NCBI RefSeq assembly: GCF_003751085.1
Contig: NZ_RJJY01000001.1
Span: 4,898,001-4,962,000 of the forward strand
Reading direction: 5' to 3'
Length of the DNA stretch: 64,000 nt
Source: Micromonospora sp. Llam0
GTDB lineage: Bacteria > Actinomycetota > Actinomycetes > Mycobacteriales > Micromonosporaceae
The notes under the pieces are model-generated. The model saw nothing but the letters and a program-made list of their open reading frames with translations, was not told where the DNA came from and made no database searches. Shown one piece after another: positions 28,473 through 36,326 of the stretch. The translations under genes and the position numbers were made by a program. The number at the start of each line of letters is the position of its first letter. The stretch's first letter is position 1.

Positions 28473-30076
28473 ACCCGCTGGCCGGCACCGGGCACCTGGT
28501 CCGGTTGATCCTGCGCCGCGACCGGCTGGTCATGCCGCTGTGGATCATCTGGCTGTCGGTGATGCCGGCGAACTTCGCGGCCGCCTTCCCCGCCCTCTAC
28601 CCCACCGCCGCCGAACGGTCGGCGTTCGCGCAGACCAGCAACGCCAACGCCGCGCTGGTCGCGTTGTACGGCCCGGTGCACACCGCCGACCTCGGCGGCC
28701 TGGTCGCCTGGCGGATCAGCATCGTCACGGTCATCGTGGCGCTGATCAGCCTGCTCACCGTCGTCCGGCACACCCGTACCGAGGAGGAGGCCGGCCGGCG
28801 GGAGCTGCTCGGCGCCGCCCCGATCGGCCGGTACGCCGGCCCGACCGCCGTCCTCGTCGTCGTCTTCGCCGCCAACCTGCTGCTCGCCACGGCGGTCGCC
28901 GCCGGGCTGGCCGGCCAGGGGCTGCCGGTCGCCGGGTCGGTCGCGCTGGGCGCGCAGTTCACCGCGGCCGGCTGGCTGTTCGCCGCCGTCGGGGCGGTCG
29001 CCGCCCAGCTCGCCACCACCGCCGCAGCGGCCCGGGGAATCGCCGCCGTCGTGCTCGGCGCCGCCGTGACCGGCCGGGTCGTCGGCGACCTCAGCGCCCA
29101 CACCGGCGGGCCGCTGGGCTGGCTGAGCGGGGGGTCGCCGTTCGGCTGGGTGATGCGGCTGCGTCCGTACGCCGACGACGCCTGGTGGGTGCTCGGACCG
29201 CTCGCCGCCGTGACCGCCGGGCTGGTCGCCGTCGCGGCCGGGCTGCACGGCCGCCGGGACCTGGGGTCCGGGCTGCTGGCGGCCGGCACCGGGCCGGCTA
29301 CCGGCGGACCCCGGCTGGCCGGCCCGGTCGCGTTGTCCTGGCGGCTGCACCGGGGGTCGCTGGCCGGTTGGACGGCCGGGTTCGCCCTCACCGGTGCGCT
29401 GCTGGGCGGGGTGGCCGGCGGTGTCGGCGACATGCTGACCGACAATCCCACGCTGCGCGACCTGTTCGCCCGGCTCGGCGGGGCCGCCGGCCTGGTTGAT
29501 CTGTTCCTGGCCGCGATGCTCGGCCTGTTCGCTGTCGGGGCCGCCGGGTACGCGATCGCCGCCGTGGGCCGGCTACGGGTCGAGGAGACCAGCGGTCGGG
29601 TCGAGCCGGTGCTCGCCGCACCGGTGTCCCGGTCCCGTTGGGCGGCAAGTCACCTGCTGTTCGCCCTGGTCGGCCCGGTCGTGCTGATGGCCGGTGCCGG
29701 GTCGACGATGGGCGCGGCGTACGGGTTGTCCGGCGGTGACGTCGGCCCGACGACGGTCCGGGTGCTGGTCGGTGCACTCGCGACGCTGCCGGCGGTGTGG
29801 CTGCTCGCGGCGGTCGCGCTCGCCCTGGTCGGGCTGGCGCCCCGGCTGGCGATGGCCGGGTGGGCGGTGCTGGCGGCGGCGGTGGGGCTCGACCTGTTCG
29901 GTGCGCTGCTGCAACTGCCGCAGCCGCTGCGCGATCTCTCCCCGTTCACGCATCTGCCGAGCCTGCCGGGCGGGCAGGTGTCGGCCGTACCGCTGGTCGT
30001 CCTGGCGCTGCTGGCCGCCGGCTCCGCCACCGCCGGAATGATCGGGCTGCGGCGGCGGGACCTGCCGGTCGGCTGA
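28469..30076 (+). CDS. ABC-2 type exporter permease
   Basis: A 535-residue membrane protein with about twelve hydrophobic segments in two similar halves, each beginning with an amphipathic region followed by a long external stretch (for example [31 protein letters not shown]). This matches the fused permease subunits of actinobacterial antibiotic exporters (polyketide-antibiotic transporter type). It starts with GTG overlapping the ATPase stop (GTGA), so the two subunits are translationally coupled and form one exporter. The substrate is unknown; the pair may confer self-resistance or drug export. Expression is probably controlled by the divergent GbsR-type regulator. Confidence 0.88.
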   Translation: MNPLAGTGHLVRLILRRDRLVMPLWIIWLSVMPANFAAAFPALYPTAAERSAFAQTSNANAALVALYGPVHTADLGGLVAWRISIVTVIVALISLLTVVRHTRTEEEAGRRELLGAAPIGRYAGPTAVLVVVFAANLLLATAVAAGLAGQGLPVAGSVALGAQFTAAGWLFAAVGAVAAQLATTAAAARGIAAVVLGAAVTGRVVGDLSAHTGGPLGWLSGGSPFGWVMRLRPYADDAWWVLGPLAAVTAGLVAVAAGLHGRRDLGSGLLAAGTGPATGGPRLAGPVALSWRLHRGSLAGWTAGFALTGALLGGVAGGVGDMLTDNPTLRDLFARLGGAAGLVDLFLAAMLGLFAVGAAGYAIAAVGRLRVEETSGRVEPVLAAPVSRSRWAASHLLFALVGPVVLMAGAGSTMGAAYGLSGGDVGPTTVRVLVGALATLPAVWLLAAVALALVGLAPRLAMAGWAVLAAAVGLDLFGALLQLPQPLRDLSPFTHLPSLPGGQVSAVPLVVLALLAAGSATAGMIGLRRRDLPVG

Positions 30077-30126
30077 CCGGCCGGAAAGGGCGCACCGGAG
30101 GTTGACCAGCGGCCCGGCGTGCCGGG

Positions 30127-31233
30127 TCAACCGGCGGCGGGCAGGTGGACGAGGAACCGGCAGCCGGGGCCGGCGTTGGCCACCTCGACCCGACCGCCGT
30201 GCGCTTCGACCAGGCCGCGCACGATCGCCAGGCCGAGCCCGCCGCCGGCCGGCGGCGGCTCGGGACGGCCCGGTCCGGCCCAGGCGGGCAGGTACGCCGG
30301 CCCGACCCGCGCCTGCGCTCGGGGCGGGCCGGCGGGAGCGGGGCTGCGCGCCGTTTCGCCCCGGAACGCCACGTCGAACACCCTCGGCAGGTCCGCCTCG
30401 GGGATGCCGCCGCAGGTGTCGTGCACCGCCAGCCAGGCGGCGGCGCCGTCGCGGCCCGCGCTGACCTGCACCACCCCGTCGTACGGGGTGAACCGGATCG
30501 CGTTGCGTAGCAGGTTGCCGATGATCCGGGCCAGTTCCGGCTCGCTGGCGGTGACCAACGGCCAGCCGCGTTCGGCGGCGACCAACCGGATGCCCCGCGC
30601 CCGGGCCAGTGGCTCGGCCGACGCAAGGGCGTCGGAGACCACCTCGGCGAGGGGCACCCGGCGCAGCGACAGCCGCAACGCGCCGGCGTTGATCCGGGAC
30701 AGTTCGAACAGGTCGTCGACGAGTTGGGTCATCCGGTCGGTCTCGGCCCGGATCCGCCGATGGTAGTCGGCGACGGTGGCCCGGTCGGCGACGACGCCGT
30801 CCTCCAGCGCCTCGGCCATGGCCCGCAGCCCCGCCAACGGCGTCCGCAGGTCGTGCGACACCCAGGCGACCAGTTCCCGCCGGTTCGCCTCGGCCTGACG
30901 TTCCCGCTGACGCAGCTGGTCGGCCCAGACCGCCTGCCGGGCCAGCCGGGCACCCAGCCACCAGCCGACGGCCAAACTGACCGCTCCGGACGCGGCGAGC
31001 ACCAGCAGCACCACGTCCCGGTCGTGGACGGACAGGAACATCGCCTGGGCCGCGCCGACGACGCCGGCGAGGACCGCCAGTACGGTGACGGTGAGCAGGA
31101 CGGTCAGGTGCACGACGATGCTGTGCCGGCGCAGCATCCGCAGCGCGACCGCGCCCGGCACACCGATCAGCAGCGACGCGCCCAGCCCGATGGCGAGCAC
31201 GGCGAGGACGTCGCCGGTGGGCAGGTCAGGCAT
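30127..31233 (-). CDS. Two-component sensor histidine kinase
   Basis: A 368-residue membrane kinase. It has three to four N-terminal membrane helices in the first ~110 residues without a large external domain, then a short linker with coiled-coil features. The HisKA box VAWVSHDLRTPLAGLRAMAEAL holds the phosphorylated histidine. The catalytic domain shows the N box NLLRNAIRFTP, the G1 box DTCGGIPE, and the G2 box GGGLGLAIVRGLVEAHGG. A Pro-rich insertion of about 35 residues lies just before G2. The start overlaps the response-regulator stop by eight bases. The stimulus is unknown, but the upstream DM13 gene suggests a redox or envelope signal. Confidence 0.92.
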   Translation of the reverse strand: MPDLPTGDVLAVLAIGLGASLLIGVPGAVALRMLRRHSIVVHLTVLLTVTVLAVLAGVVGAAQAMFLSVHDRDVVLLVLAASGAVSLAVGWWLGARLARQAVWADQLRQRERQAEANRRELVAWVSHDLRTPLAGLRAMAEALEDGVVADRATVADYHRRIRAETDRMTQLVDDLFELSRINAGALRLSLRRVPLAEVVSDALASAEPLARARGIRLVAAERGWPLVTASEPELARIIGNLLRNAIRFTPYDGVVQVSAGRDGAAAWLAVHDTCGGIPEADLPRVFDVAFRGETARSPAPAGPPRAQARVGPAYLPAWAGPGRPEPPPAGGGLGLAIVRGLVEAHGGRVEVANAGPGCRFLVHLPAAG

Positions 31234-31957
31234 TGCCGGCCGCCGGTTCGTAGCGGTAGCCGACGCCCCAGACGGTGACGATCCGCCGGGGTCGGGCCGG
31301 ATCTCGCTCGACCTTCTCCCGTAGTCGTCGCACGTGAACGGTTACGGTGGACTGGTCACCGAAGTTCCAGCCCCACACCTGGGCGAGCAGTTCCTCCCGG
31401 CGGAACGCCTTCGCCGGGTGGCGGACCAGGTGCAGCAGCAGGTCGAACTCACGGGTGGTGAGCGCGAGCTCGGTGTCGCCGAGCCGGGCCGACCGCCGGC
31501 CGGTGTCCAGGGCGAGCTCGCCGTCGCGGACCACCGGAGGTTCACCGCCGACCGGTCCGGGGGGCGGCCCGGAGCGGCGGAGCACCGACTGCACCCGCAG
31601 CACCAGCTCCCGGGGCGAGAACGGCTTGGTGACGTAGTCGTCGGCACCGAGCTGCAGGCCGATCACCCGGTCGGCCTCCTCACCGAGTGCGGTCAGCATG
31701 ATCACGGGTACGCCGCTGGCCTGCCGCTGCAGCCGGCGGCACACCTCCAGCCCGTCCAACCCGGGCAGCATCAGGTCCAGAACCACCAGGTCGGGCCGGC
31801 ACTGGTCGACCGCAGCCAGCGCGGCGACCCCGTCGGCGGCCCGGGTGACCTGGTAGCCGGCCCGTTCCAGGTAACGGCGGACCACATCGGACACCGTGGG
31901 GTCGTCGTCGACGACGAGCACCCGTAGGGACGGTCCGCCGGTGGTGGGCGCGGCCAT
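31226..31957 (-). CDS. OmpR/PhoB-type response regulator
   Basis: A 243-residue regulator. ATG 31957 gives MAAPTTGGPSLRVLVVDDDP. The receiver domain has the acidic pair DDD, the phospho-acceptor aspartate in VVLDLMLPGLDG, the conserved threonine in MLTALG, and the lysine in YVTKPFSPREL. The C-terminal winged helix (ARLGDTELALTTREFDLLLHLVRHPAKAFRREELL to TVTVHVRRLREKVE) is OmpR-type. It lies between the DM13 gene (five bases upstream) and the kinase gene (eight-base overlap), forming a three-gene operon. It probably controls this operon and envelope genes. Confidence 0.93.
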   Translation of the reverse strand: MAAPTTGGPSLRVLVVDDDPTVSDVVRRYLERAGYQVTRAADGVAALAAVDQCRPDLVVLDLMLPGLDGLEVCRRLQRQASGVPVIMLTALGEEADRVIGLQLGADDYVTKPFSPRELVLRVQSVLRRSGPPPGPVGGEPPVVRDGELALDTGRRSARLGDTELALTTREFDLLLHLVRHPAKAFRREELLAQVWGWNFGDQSTVTVHVRRLREKVERDPARPRRIVTVWGVGYRYEPAAGNA

Positions 31958-31962
31958 GGCTG

Positions 31963-32562
31963 TCAGGCGGCCAACTCGGCTGCCCCGAACGACACCGAGA
32001 AGCGTTTGCACCAGATGGACACGCTGGTCAGGCTGGTCAGGTCGACGTCGGCAGGAATCTCGTACACCTGGTCACCCCGGTTGCCCTTGAGCCGGTCCAG
32101 CTCGGCCCACTGCCCGTCGTCGAAGACGAACCAGCCGTCGCGGCCGTCCAGCACCGGCTGGTCGGAAAGCCAGACCCGCAGGTCCGGGCCGTTGGAGGTG
32201 GCGAAGTCGCGGAACACGAGCTGACGGCGGCCGTCGGCCAACTGGACGACCTCGGCGGTGCCGCTGGTCTCGTGCTCGTGGGTGACGAACTCGCCGGAGG
32301 CCAGCAGTTGGTTGCCGGCCGGTGACGGGCTGGCCGGTGCGGACCCGGAGGCGGTGGACCCGGGTGAGTCGGTCCCGGGCGCGGCGGGGTCCGGTGCCGG
32401 GGTGCCGGTCGCCGCGGTCTGCACCTGCGGCAGCGCCTCGTCGACCACGTCGTCGGTGAACAGTTTCCACGGCTGGAACCAGTAGCCGCCGAACGCGAGT
32501 CCGGCGGCTACGACGACGGCGAGCAGCCAGCTCAACGGGTTGGCAAGGAGTCGTTTCCACAC
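31963..32562 (-). CDS. DM13-domain membrane-anchored protein
   Basis: A 199-residue protein with an N-terminal membrane anchor (PLSWLLAVVVAAGLAFGGYWF) and a ~60-residue Ala/Pro/Ser-rich stalk. The extracellular DM13 domain follows (GEFVTHEHETSGTAEVVQLADG, LRVWLSDQP) and ends with the family's conserved cysteine motif VSIWCKRFSVSFGAAEL. DM13 domains are thought to act in electron transfer or redox sensing. I chose GTG 32562 because it precedes the anchor by seven residues; the site before it is weak. It is the first gene of the operon with the response regulator and kinase, hinting that it supplies or modifies the sensed signal. Confidence 0.8.
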   Translation of the reverse strand: MWKRLLANPLSWLLAVVVAAGLAFGGYWFQPWKLFTDDVVDEALPQVQTAATGTPAPDPAAPGTDSPGSTASGSAPASPSPAGNQLLASGEFVTHEHETSGTAEVVQLADGRRQLVFRDFATSNGPDLRVWLSDQPVLDGRDGWFVFDDGQWAELDRLKGNRGDQVYEIPADVDLTSLTSVSIWCKRFSVSFGAAELAA

Positions 32563-32590
32563 GCGGATCAGCCTACGGCGGTAGCGCCCG

Positions 32591-32631
32591 GCCGACCGTA
32601 GTTGATCTCTTGCAAAAGTCTTACGGTCGGC
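32591..32631 (-). terminator. Hairpin after small membrane gene
   Basis: GCCGACCGTA and its complement pair perfectly over 10 bp around a 21-base loop, 12 bases past the stop of the minus-strand gene at 32643. It probably separates that gene from the DM13 operon. Confidence 0.55.
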
Positions 32632-32642
32632 GTACCGGCAGG

Positions 32643-33041
32643 TCAGCTGGTTGCGACGGCGTACGCGAGGAGCAGCAGCGCGACGGTGAGCTGCCCCGCG
32701 CCGAGCACGGTCAGGGTGTTGCCGACCGACCACTGTCCGGGGCGGCCGATCCCGGCGTGCAGGAAGAAGCCGCCGGACTGGCTGATCGTGCCGGCGGCCA
32801 GCAGCGCGCCGACCACCCAGGTGTACGGGTCGGACAGTCCGGCCCGGGCGGCGATGCTCAGCGCGGTCAGGGTCAGCACCAGCAGCACGCCGGCGTGGGC
32901 GTGGCCGGCCCGGAACAGCGACAGCTGGAAGTCGGTCAGTTTGCGGGCGGCGGCCAGCCGCATCAACGAGTAGCCGCCGAACATCACCGTCGGGACGCTG
33001 ACCAGCGCGATCACGGTCAGCCATCGGTCCGCCGTACTCAT
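32643..33041 (-). CDS. Four-TM small membrane protein under TetR control
   Basis: A 132-residue protein with four membrane helices (ALVSVPTVMFGGYSLM, AGVLLVLTLTALSIAA, TWVVGALLAAGTISQSG, LTVLGAGQLTVALLLLAYAV). Between helices 1 and 2 lies FQLSLFRAGHAHAGVLLVL with two histidines that could bind metal or heme. ATG 33041 has AGGAG eight bases upstream. It is divergent from a TetR gene and shares an intergenic region with two identical operator half-site pairs. No function is known; its regulation suggests a role in a stress or efflux response. Confidence 0.82.
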   Translation of the reverse strand: MSTADRWLTVIALVSVPTVMFGGYSLMRLAAARKLTDFQLSLFRAGHAHAGVLLVLTLTALSIAARAGLSDPYTWVVGALLAAGTISQSGGFFLHAGIGRPGQWSVGNTLTVLGAGQLTVALLLLAYAVATS

Positions 33042-33080
33042 CAGGGGTGCTCCTCGGGCTCGGCGCTGCACGCGGCCGTC

Positions 33081-33099
33081 ATCTTGGCAATGACAAGAT
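33081..33099. promoter_or_regulatory. TetR operator copy 1 (ATCTTG-N7-CAAGAT)
   Basis: A perfect 6-bp inverted repeat with a 7-base spacer, 40 bases upstream of the small membrane gene start. It is the same as the site at 33116-33134. Confidence 0.75.
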
Positions 33100-33115
33100 A
33101 ACCGCTCCGGGTAAC

Positions 33116-33134
33116 ATCTTGTCAACGCCAAGAT
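33116..33134. promoter_or_regulatory. TetR operator copy 2 (ATCTTG-N7-CAAGAT)
   Basis: The same inverted repeat as 33081-33099, placed 35 bp away. It ends 14 bases before the TetR start codon and covers the likely transcript start or leader, consistent with autoregulation. Confidence 0.75.
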
Positions 33135-33147
33135 GATGGGAGACGCG

Positions 33148-33729
33148 ATGCGGCAACAGCCGTACCACCACGGCGACCTGCGGCGAGCCCTGCTGACCGC
33201 CGCCACCGAGGCGATCGCCGAATCCGGGGCGGCGGCACTGAGCCTGCGCGACCTGGCCCGACGGGTGGGGGTCTCGCACGCCGCCCCGACACACCACTTC
33301 GGCGACAAGACCGGCCTGCTCACCGCGATCGCCACCGAGGGTCTCGACCTGCTGGCGACCCGACTGGAGGCCGCCGGCGACGACATCCTCGCCGCGGGCC
33401 GGGCGTACGTGCGGTTCGCCGCGACCCACCGGGCGCACTTCGAGGTGATGTTCCAACCGAGCCTGCTGCACTTCGACGCGCCAGAGCTGGCCGCCGCCCG
33501 ACAACGAGCCGGCGGGGCGCTGCGGGCCAGCCTGGGCGACGCCCGGGTGCCGGCCGGCGACCGGGACAACGCCCGCCTGGCGGCCTGGTCGATCGTGCAC
33601 GGCTTCGCGACCTTGTGGCTGTCCGGGGCGCTGCCGCACGAGCCGGACGACGACCCGGCGGCGCTCGCCGGCCCAGTGATCCGCCTACTCTTCGAGCCCG
33701 CGTCCGGACCCGCGAACTTGACAGACTGA
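33148..33729 (+). CDS. TetR-family transcriptional regulator
   Basis: A 193-residue TetR regulator. ATG 33148 with GGGAG five bases upstream gives MRQQPYHHGDLRRALL, a start typical of one TetR subgroup; two upstream ATGs (33133, 33136) are covered by the operator. The helix-turn-helix is LSLRDLARRVGVSHAAPTHHFGDKTGLL. The C-terminal ligand domain (residues 60-190) has the TetR_C_33/WHG-like pattern with FAATHRAHFEVMFQPSLL. It should repress itself and the divergent membrane gene through the paired operators. Confidence 0.92.
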   Translation: MRQQPYHHGDLRRALLTAATEAIAESGAAALSLRDLARRVGVSHAAPTHHFGDKTGLLTAIATEGLDLLATRLEAAGDDILAAGRAYVRFAATHRAHFEVMFQPSLLHFDAPELAAARQRAGGALRASLGDARVPAGDRDNARLAAWSIVHGFATLWLSGALPHEPDDDPAALAGPVIRLLFEPASGPANLTD

Positions 33730-33763
33730 GCACTTACCGTAAAGTTTGTCGCGACTGTCAAGT
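33716..33763 (+). promoter_or_regulatory. Promoter flanked by inverted repeat, SDR operon
   Basis: ACTTGACAG (33716-33724) and CTGTCAAGT (33755-33763) form a perfect 9-bp inverted repeat. Inside, TTGACA (33718-33723) and TAAAGT (33740-33745) are 16 bases apart and give a good promoter for the SDR-TetR-SDR operon. The TetR-family protein encoded in the operon is the probable ligand. Confidence 0.6.
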
Positions 33764-33789
33764 AGGCGACGGAGAAACGAGGGTTCAGC

Positions 33790-34734
33790 GTGGCTGAATG
33801 GTCGTTCGATGACATTCCCGACCAGACCGGCCGGGTCGCGGTGGTGACCGGGGCGAACACCGGCATCGGCTTCGATACCGCCCGGATGCTCGCCGCCAAG
33901 GGCGCGCACGTGGTGCTGACGTACCGGGACAAGGGCAAGGGCGAAGCGGCGCTGGACCGGATCCGGGCCGGCCAGCCGCCCGGTACGGTGACCGGGGCCG
34001 AGCTGGACCTGGCCGACCTCGACTCGGTCACCGCGTTCGCCGACGCCTACCGCGCCGCACACGACCGGCTCGACCTGCTGATCAACAACGCCGGCGTGAT
34101 GGCACCGCCGCTGGAACGCACCCGGCAGGGCTTCGAACTGCAGATCGGCACCAACCATCTGGGACACTTCGCGCTCACCGGCGAGCTGCTGCCGCTGCTC
34201 GACGCGGCACCGGCGGCCCGGGTGGTGACCGTCTCCAGCCTGGCCCACTGGACCGGCGGCATCGACCTCGACGACCTCAACTGGCGGCAGCGTCGCTACC
34301 GGCCGTGGGCCGCGTACGGGCAGAGCAAACTCGCCAACCTGCTGTTCACCCTGGAACTGCAACGCCGGCTGACCGAGGCCGGGTCGACCGTGCGGGCCGT
34401 AGCCGCCCATCCCGGCCTGACCTCGACCGAGATCGGCCGCCACCAGGGCCGGTCCACCGGCGAGAACCGGTCGCGGATCGACCGGATGATCCGGATGCAG
34501 CCATCGGCCGGAGCGCTGCCCAGCTTGCGCGCCGCCACCGATCCGCAGGCCGTCGCCGGCAGCTACTGGGGGCCGGCCCGCCGGATCGGCACCTCCGGGC
34601 CACCCGCGTCGGCCCGCAGCTCTGCGCGGGCCAAGGACACCGTCATGGCCAGCCGACTGTGGTCCGAGAGCGAGCAGTTGACCGGGGTCAGCTACCCGTT
34701 CGCGACTCTGAGACGCGCGGAGGGCCCGGCGTGA
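33790..34734 (+). CDS. Short-chain dehydrogenase/reductase (copy 1)
   Basis: A 314-residue SDR of the WW-oxidoreductase/retinol-dehydrogenase-like type. The NADP-binding motif is TGANTGIG (residues ~20-27), LINNAGV lies near residue 97, and the catalytic pair is Y..K in AAYGQSKLAN, with the serine in VTVSSLAHW. The C-terminal ~60 residues are an extension usual in this subgroup. GTG 33790 follows GAGGG. The same protein family appears again two genes downstream (35315-36241) with very high similarity, so the operon holds a duplicated reductase. Substrate unknown; probably a carbonyl or alcohol compound sensed by the TetR protein. Confidence 0.9.
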   Translation: MAEWSFDDIPDQTGRVAVVTGANTGIGFDTARMLAAKGAHVVLTYRDKGKGEAALDRIRAGQPPGTVTGAELDLADLDSVTAFADAYRAAHDRLDLLINNAGVMAPPLERTRQGFELQIGTNHLGHFALTGELLPLLDAAPAARVVTVSSLAHWTGGIDLDDLNWRQRRYRPWAAYGQSKLANLLFTLELQRRLTEAGSTVRAVAAHPGLTSTEIGRHQGRSTGENRSRIDRMIRMQPSAGALPSLRAATDPQAVAGSYWGPARRIGTSGPPASARSSARAKDTVMASRLWSESEQLTGVSYPFATLRRAEGPA

Positions 34735-35318
34735 CCCCGGGCAGCGCGCGCCGCGACGCGATCGCCGACGCCGCCGTCGACGTATTCATCCGTTACGGGT
34801 TCAAAAAAACCTCGATGGACGACCTGGCCAAGGCGGCGAACATCTCACGTCAAGGGCTCTACCTGCACTTCAGGACCAAGGAGGCGCTGTTCGTCGCCGC
34901 CGTGGAGCGGCTGGTGGCCGCAGTGTGCACGGCCACCCAGGCCGCCTTCGACCGCACCGACCTCGACGCGCGGCAACGGCTCCTCGGCGCCTTTGAAGCC
35001 TGCCAGACGCCGGGGGTGGGGGCCGCCGTGCACGGCAACTTCGAAGAGTTGCTGAGCGCCGCCGCGACCTTGAACTGCCCGCTGGCCGGCCGGATCGAGA
35101 AAGGGCTGGTCGACGGGATCGAGCGGGTGCTGGTCGACAGCGGGGCGGCCGACCGGTGGCGCCCGGCCGGGCTCTCCGCCCGGGACCTGGCCGAGCATCT
35201 GCACGCGGCGTCGTTCGGCCTCAAACACAAGGTGTCGTCGATCGACGAATACCGCAACGGAATGCACACCGCCGTGACCATCGTCCTCGATGGTGACTCG
35301 ACGCTGGAAGGGCAGTGA
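34731..35318 (+). CDS. TetR-family regulator within SDR operon
   Basis: A 195-residue TetR regulator. It begins with GTG overlapping the SDR stop (GTGA) and ends overlapping the next SDR start in the same way. The helix-turn-helix is TSMDDLAKAANISRQGLYLHFRTKEALF. The C-terminal domain has helical segments with NFEELLSAAATLNCPLAGRIEKGL. It is expected to control the operon promoter at 33716-33763, responding to a substrate or product of the two reductases. Confidence 0.9.
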   Translation: MTPGSARRDAIADAAVDVFIRYGFKKTSMDDLAKAANISRQGLYLHFRTKEALFVAAVERLVAAVCTATQAAFDRTDLDARQRLLGAFEACQTPGVGAAVHGNFEELLSAAATLNCPLAGRIEKGLVDGIERVLVDSGAADRWRPAGLSARDLAEHLHAASFGLKHKVSSIDEYRNGMHTAVTIVLDGDSTLEGQ

Positions 35319-36241
35319 CCGTGGCAGGGTGGACCTTTGACGACATCCCGGACCAGCGCGGCCGGACCGCGGTCGTCACCGGGGCGAACTCCGGCATCGG
35401 CTTCGAGACCGCCCGGATGCTCGCCGCCAGAGGTGCCCACGTGGTGCTCGCCTGCCGGGACGCCGGACGGGCCGACACCGCAGCCGACCGGATCCGCGCC
35501 GAACGGCCGGCCGGCACGGTGAGCTGCGCCCGGCTCGACCTGGCCGACCTCGACTCGGTGACCGAGTTCGCCGAGGCGTACCGCGCCGACCACGACCGGC
35601 TCGACCTGCTGATCAACAACGCCGGGGTGATGCTGACCCCGTTGCGGCGCACCCGGCAGGGCTTCGAGCTGCAGATCGGCACCAACCACCTGGGGCACTT
35701 CGCGCTCACCGGCCGGCTGCTGCCGCTGCTGCTGTCCGCTGGCACCGGTGCCCGGGTGGTCGCCGTCGCCAGCAATGCGCACCGCGCCGGCCGGATCGAC
35801 CTCGCCGACCTGAACTGGCAACGGCGTCGTTACCGGCGGTGGGCCGCGTACGGGCAGAGCAAACTCGCCAACCTGCTGTTCACCCTGGAACTGCAACGCC
35901 GGCTGGCCGGGGCCGGGTCACCCGTACTGGCGACCGCCGCCCATCCCGGGTGGACCGCCACCGACCTGGCCCGGCACACCGGCGGTTTCGTCCCCGCCGT
36001 CAGCCGGCTGATCGCGATGACGCCGCACGACGGCGCGTTGCCGACGCTGCGCGCCGCCACCGACCCGGCAGTCGACGGTGGCAGCTACTGGGGTCCGGGC
36101 CGGCTGTTCGACATGGTCGGCCCGCCGGTCGCCGCGCGACGCAGCCCGGCGGCCGACGACGCCGCCACCGCTGGCCGGCTGTGGGCGGAGAGCGAAAAGC
36201 TGACCGGGGTCGAGTTCGTCGGGTTCCCAGCCGCCGGATAG
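35315..36241 (+). CDS. Short-chain dehydrogenase/reductase (copy 2)
   Basis: A 308-residue SDR highly similar to the protein at 33790-34734: both begin WxFDDIPDQxGRxAVVTGAN, both have LLINNAGVM, RTRQGFELQIGTNHLGHFALTG and WAAYGQSKLANLLFTLELQRRL. The cofactor motif is TGANSGIG; the active-site serine position reads VAVASNAHRAG, where serine is followed by asparagine. GTG 35315 overlaps the regulator stop; a second GTG at 35321 is also possible. A tandem duplication with the regulator caught in between is the simplest origin. Confidence 0.9.
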   Translation: MTVAGWTFDDIPDQRGRTAVVTGANSGIGFETARMLAARGAHVVLACRDAGRADTAADRIRAERPAGTVSCARLDLADLDSVTEFAEAYRADHDRLDLLINNAGVMLTPLRRTRQGFELQIGTNHLGHFALTGRLLPLLLSAGTGARVVAVASNAHRAGRIDLADLNWQRRRYRRWAAYGQSKLANLLFTLELQRRLAGAGSPVLATAAHPGWTATDLARHTGGFVPAVSRLIAMTPHDGALPTLRAATDPAVDGGSYWGPGRLFDMVGPPVAARRSPAADDAATAGRLWAESEKLTGVEFVGFPAAG

Positions 36242-36326
36242 GCATACCCGCTTTGCGGCCGGACGGTCGGGCAGCGCACGGCTGGTCCACTGGTCGGCGG
36301 TGGACGCCGCCTGCGAACCTGACCCC

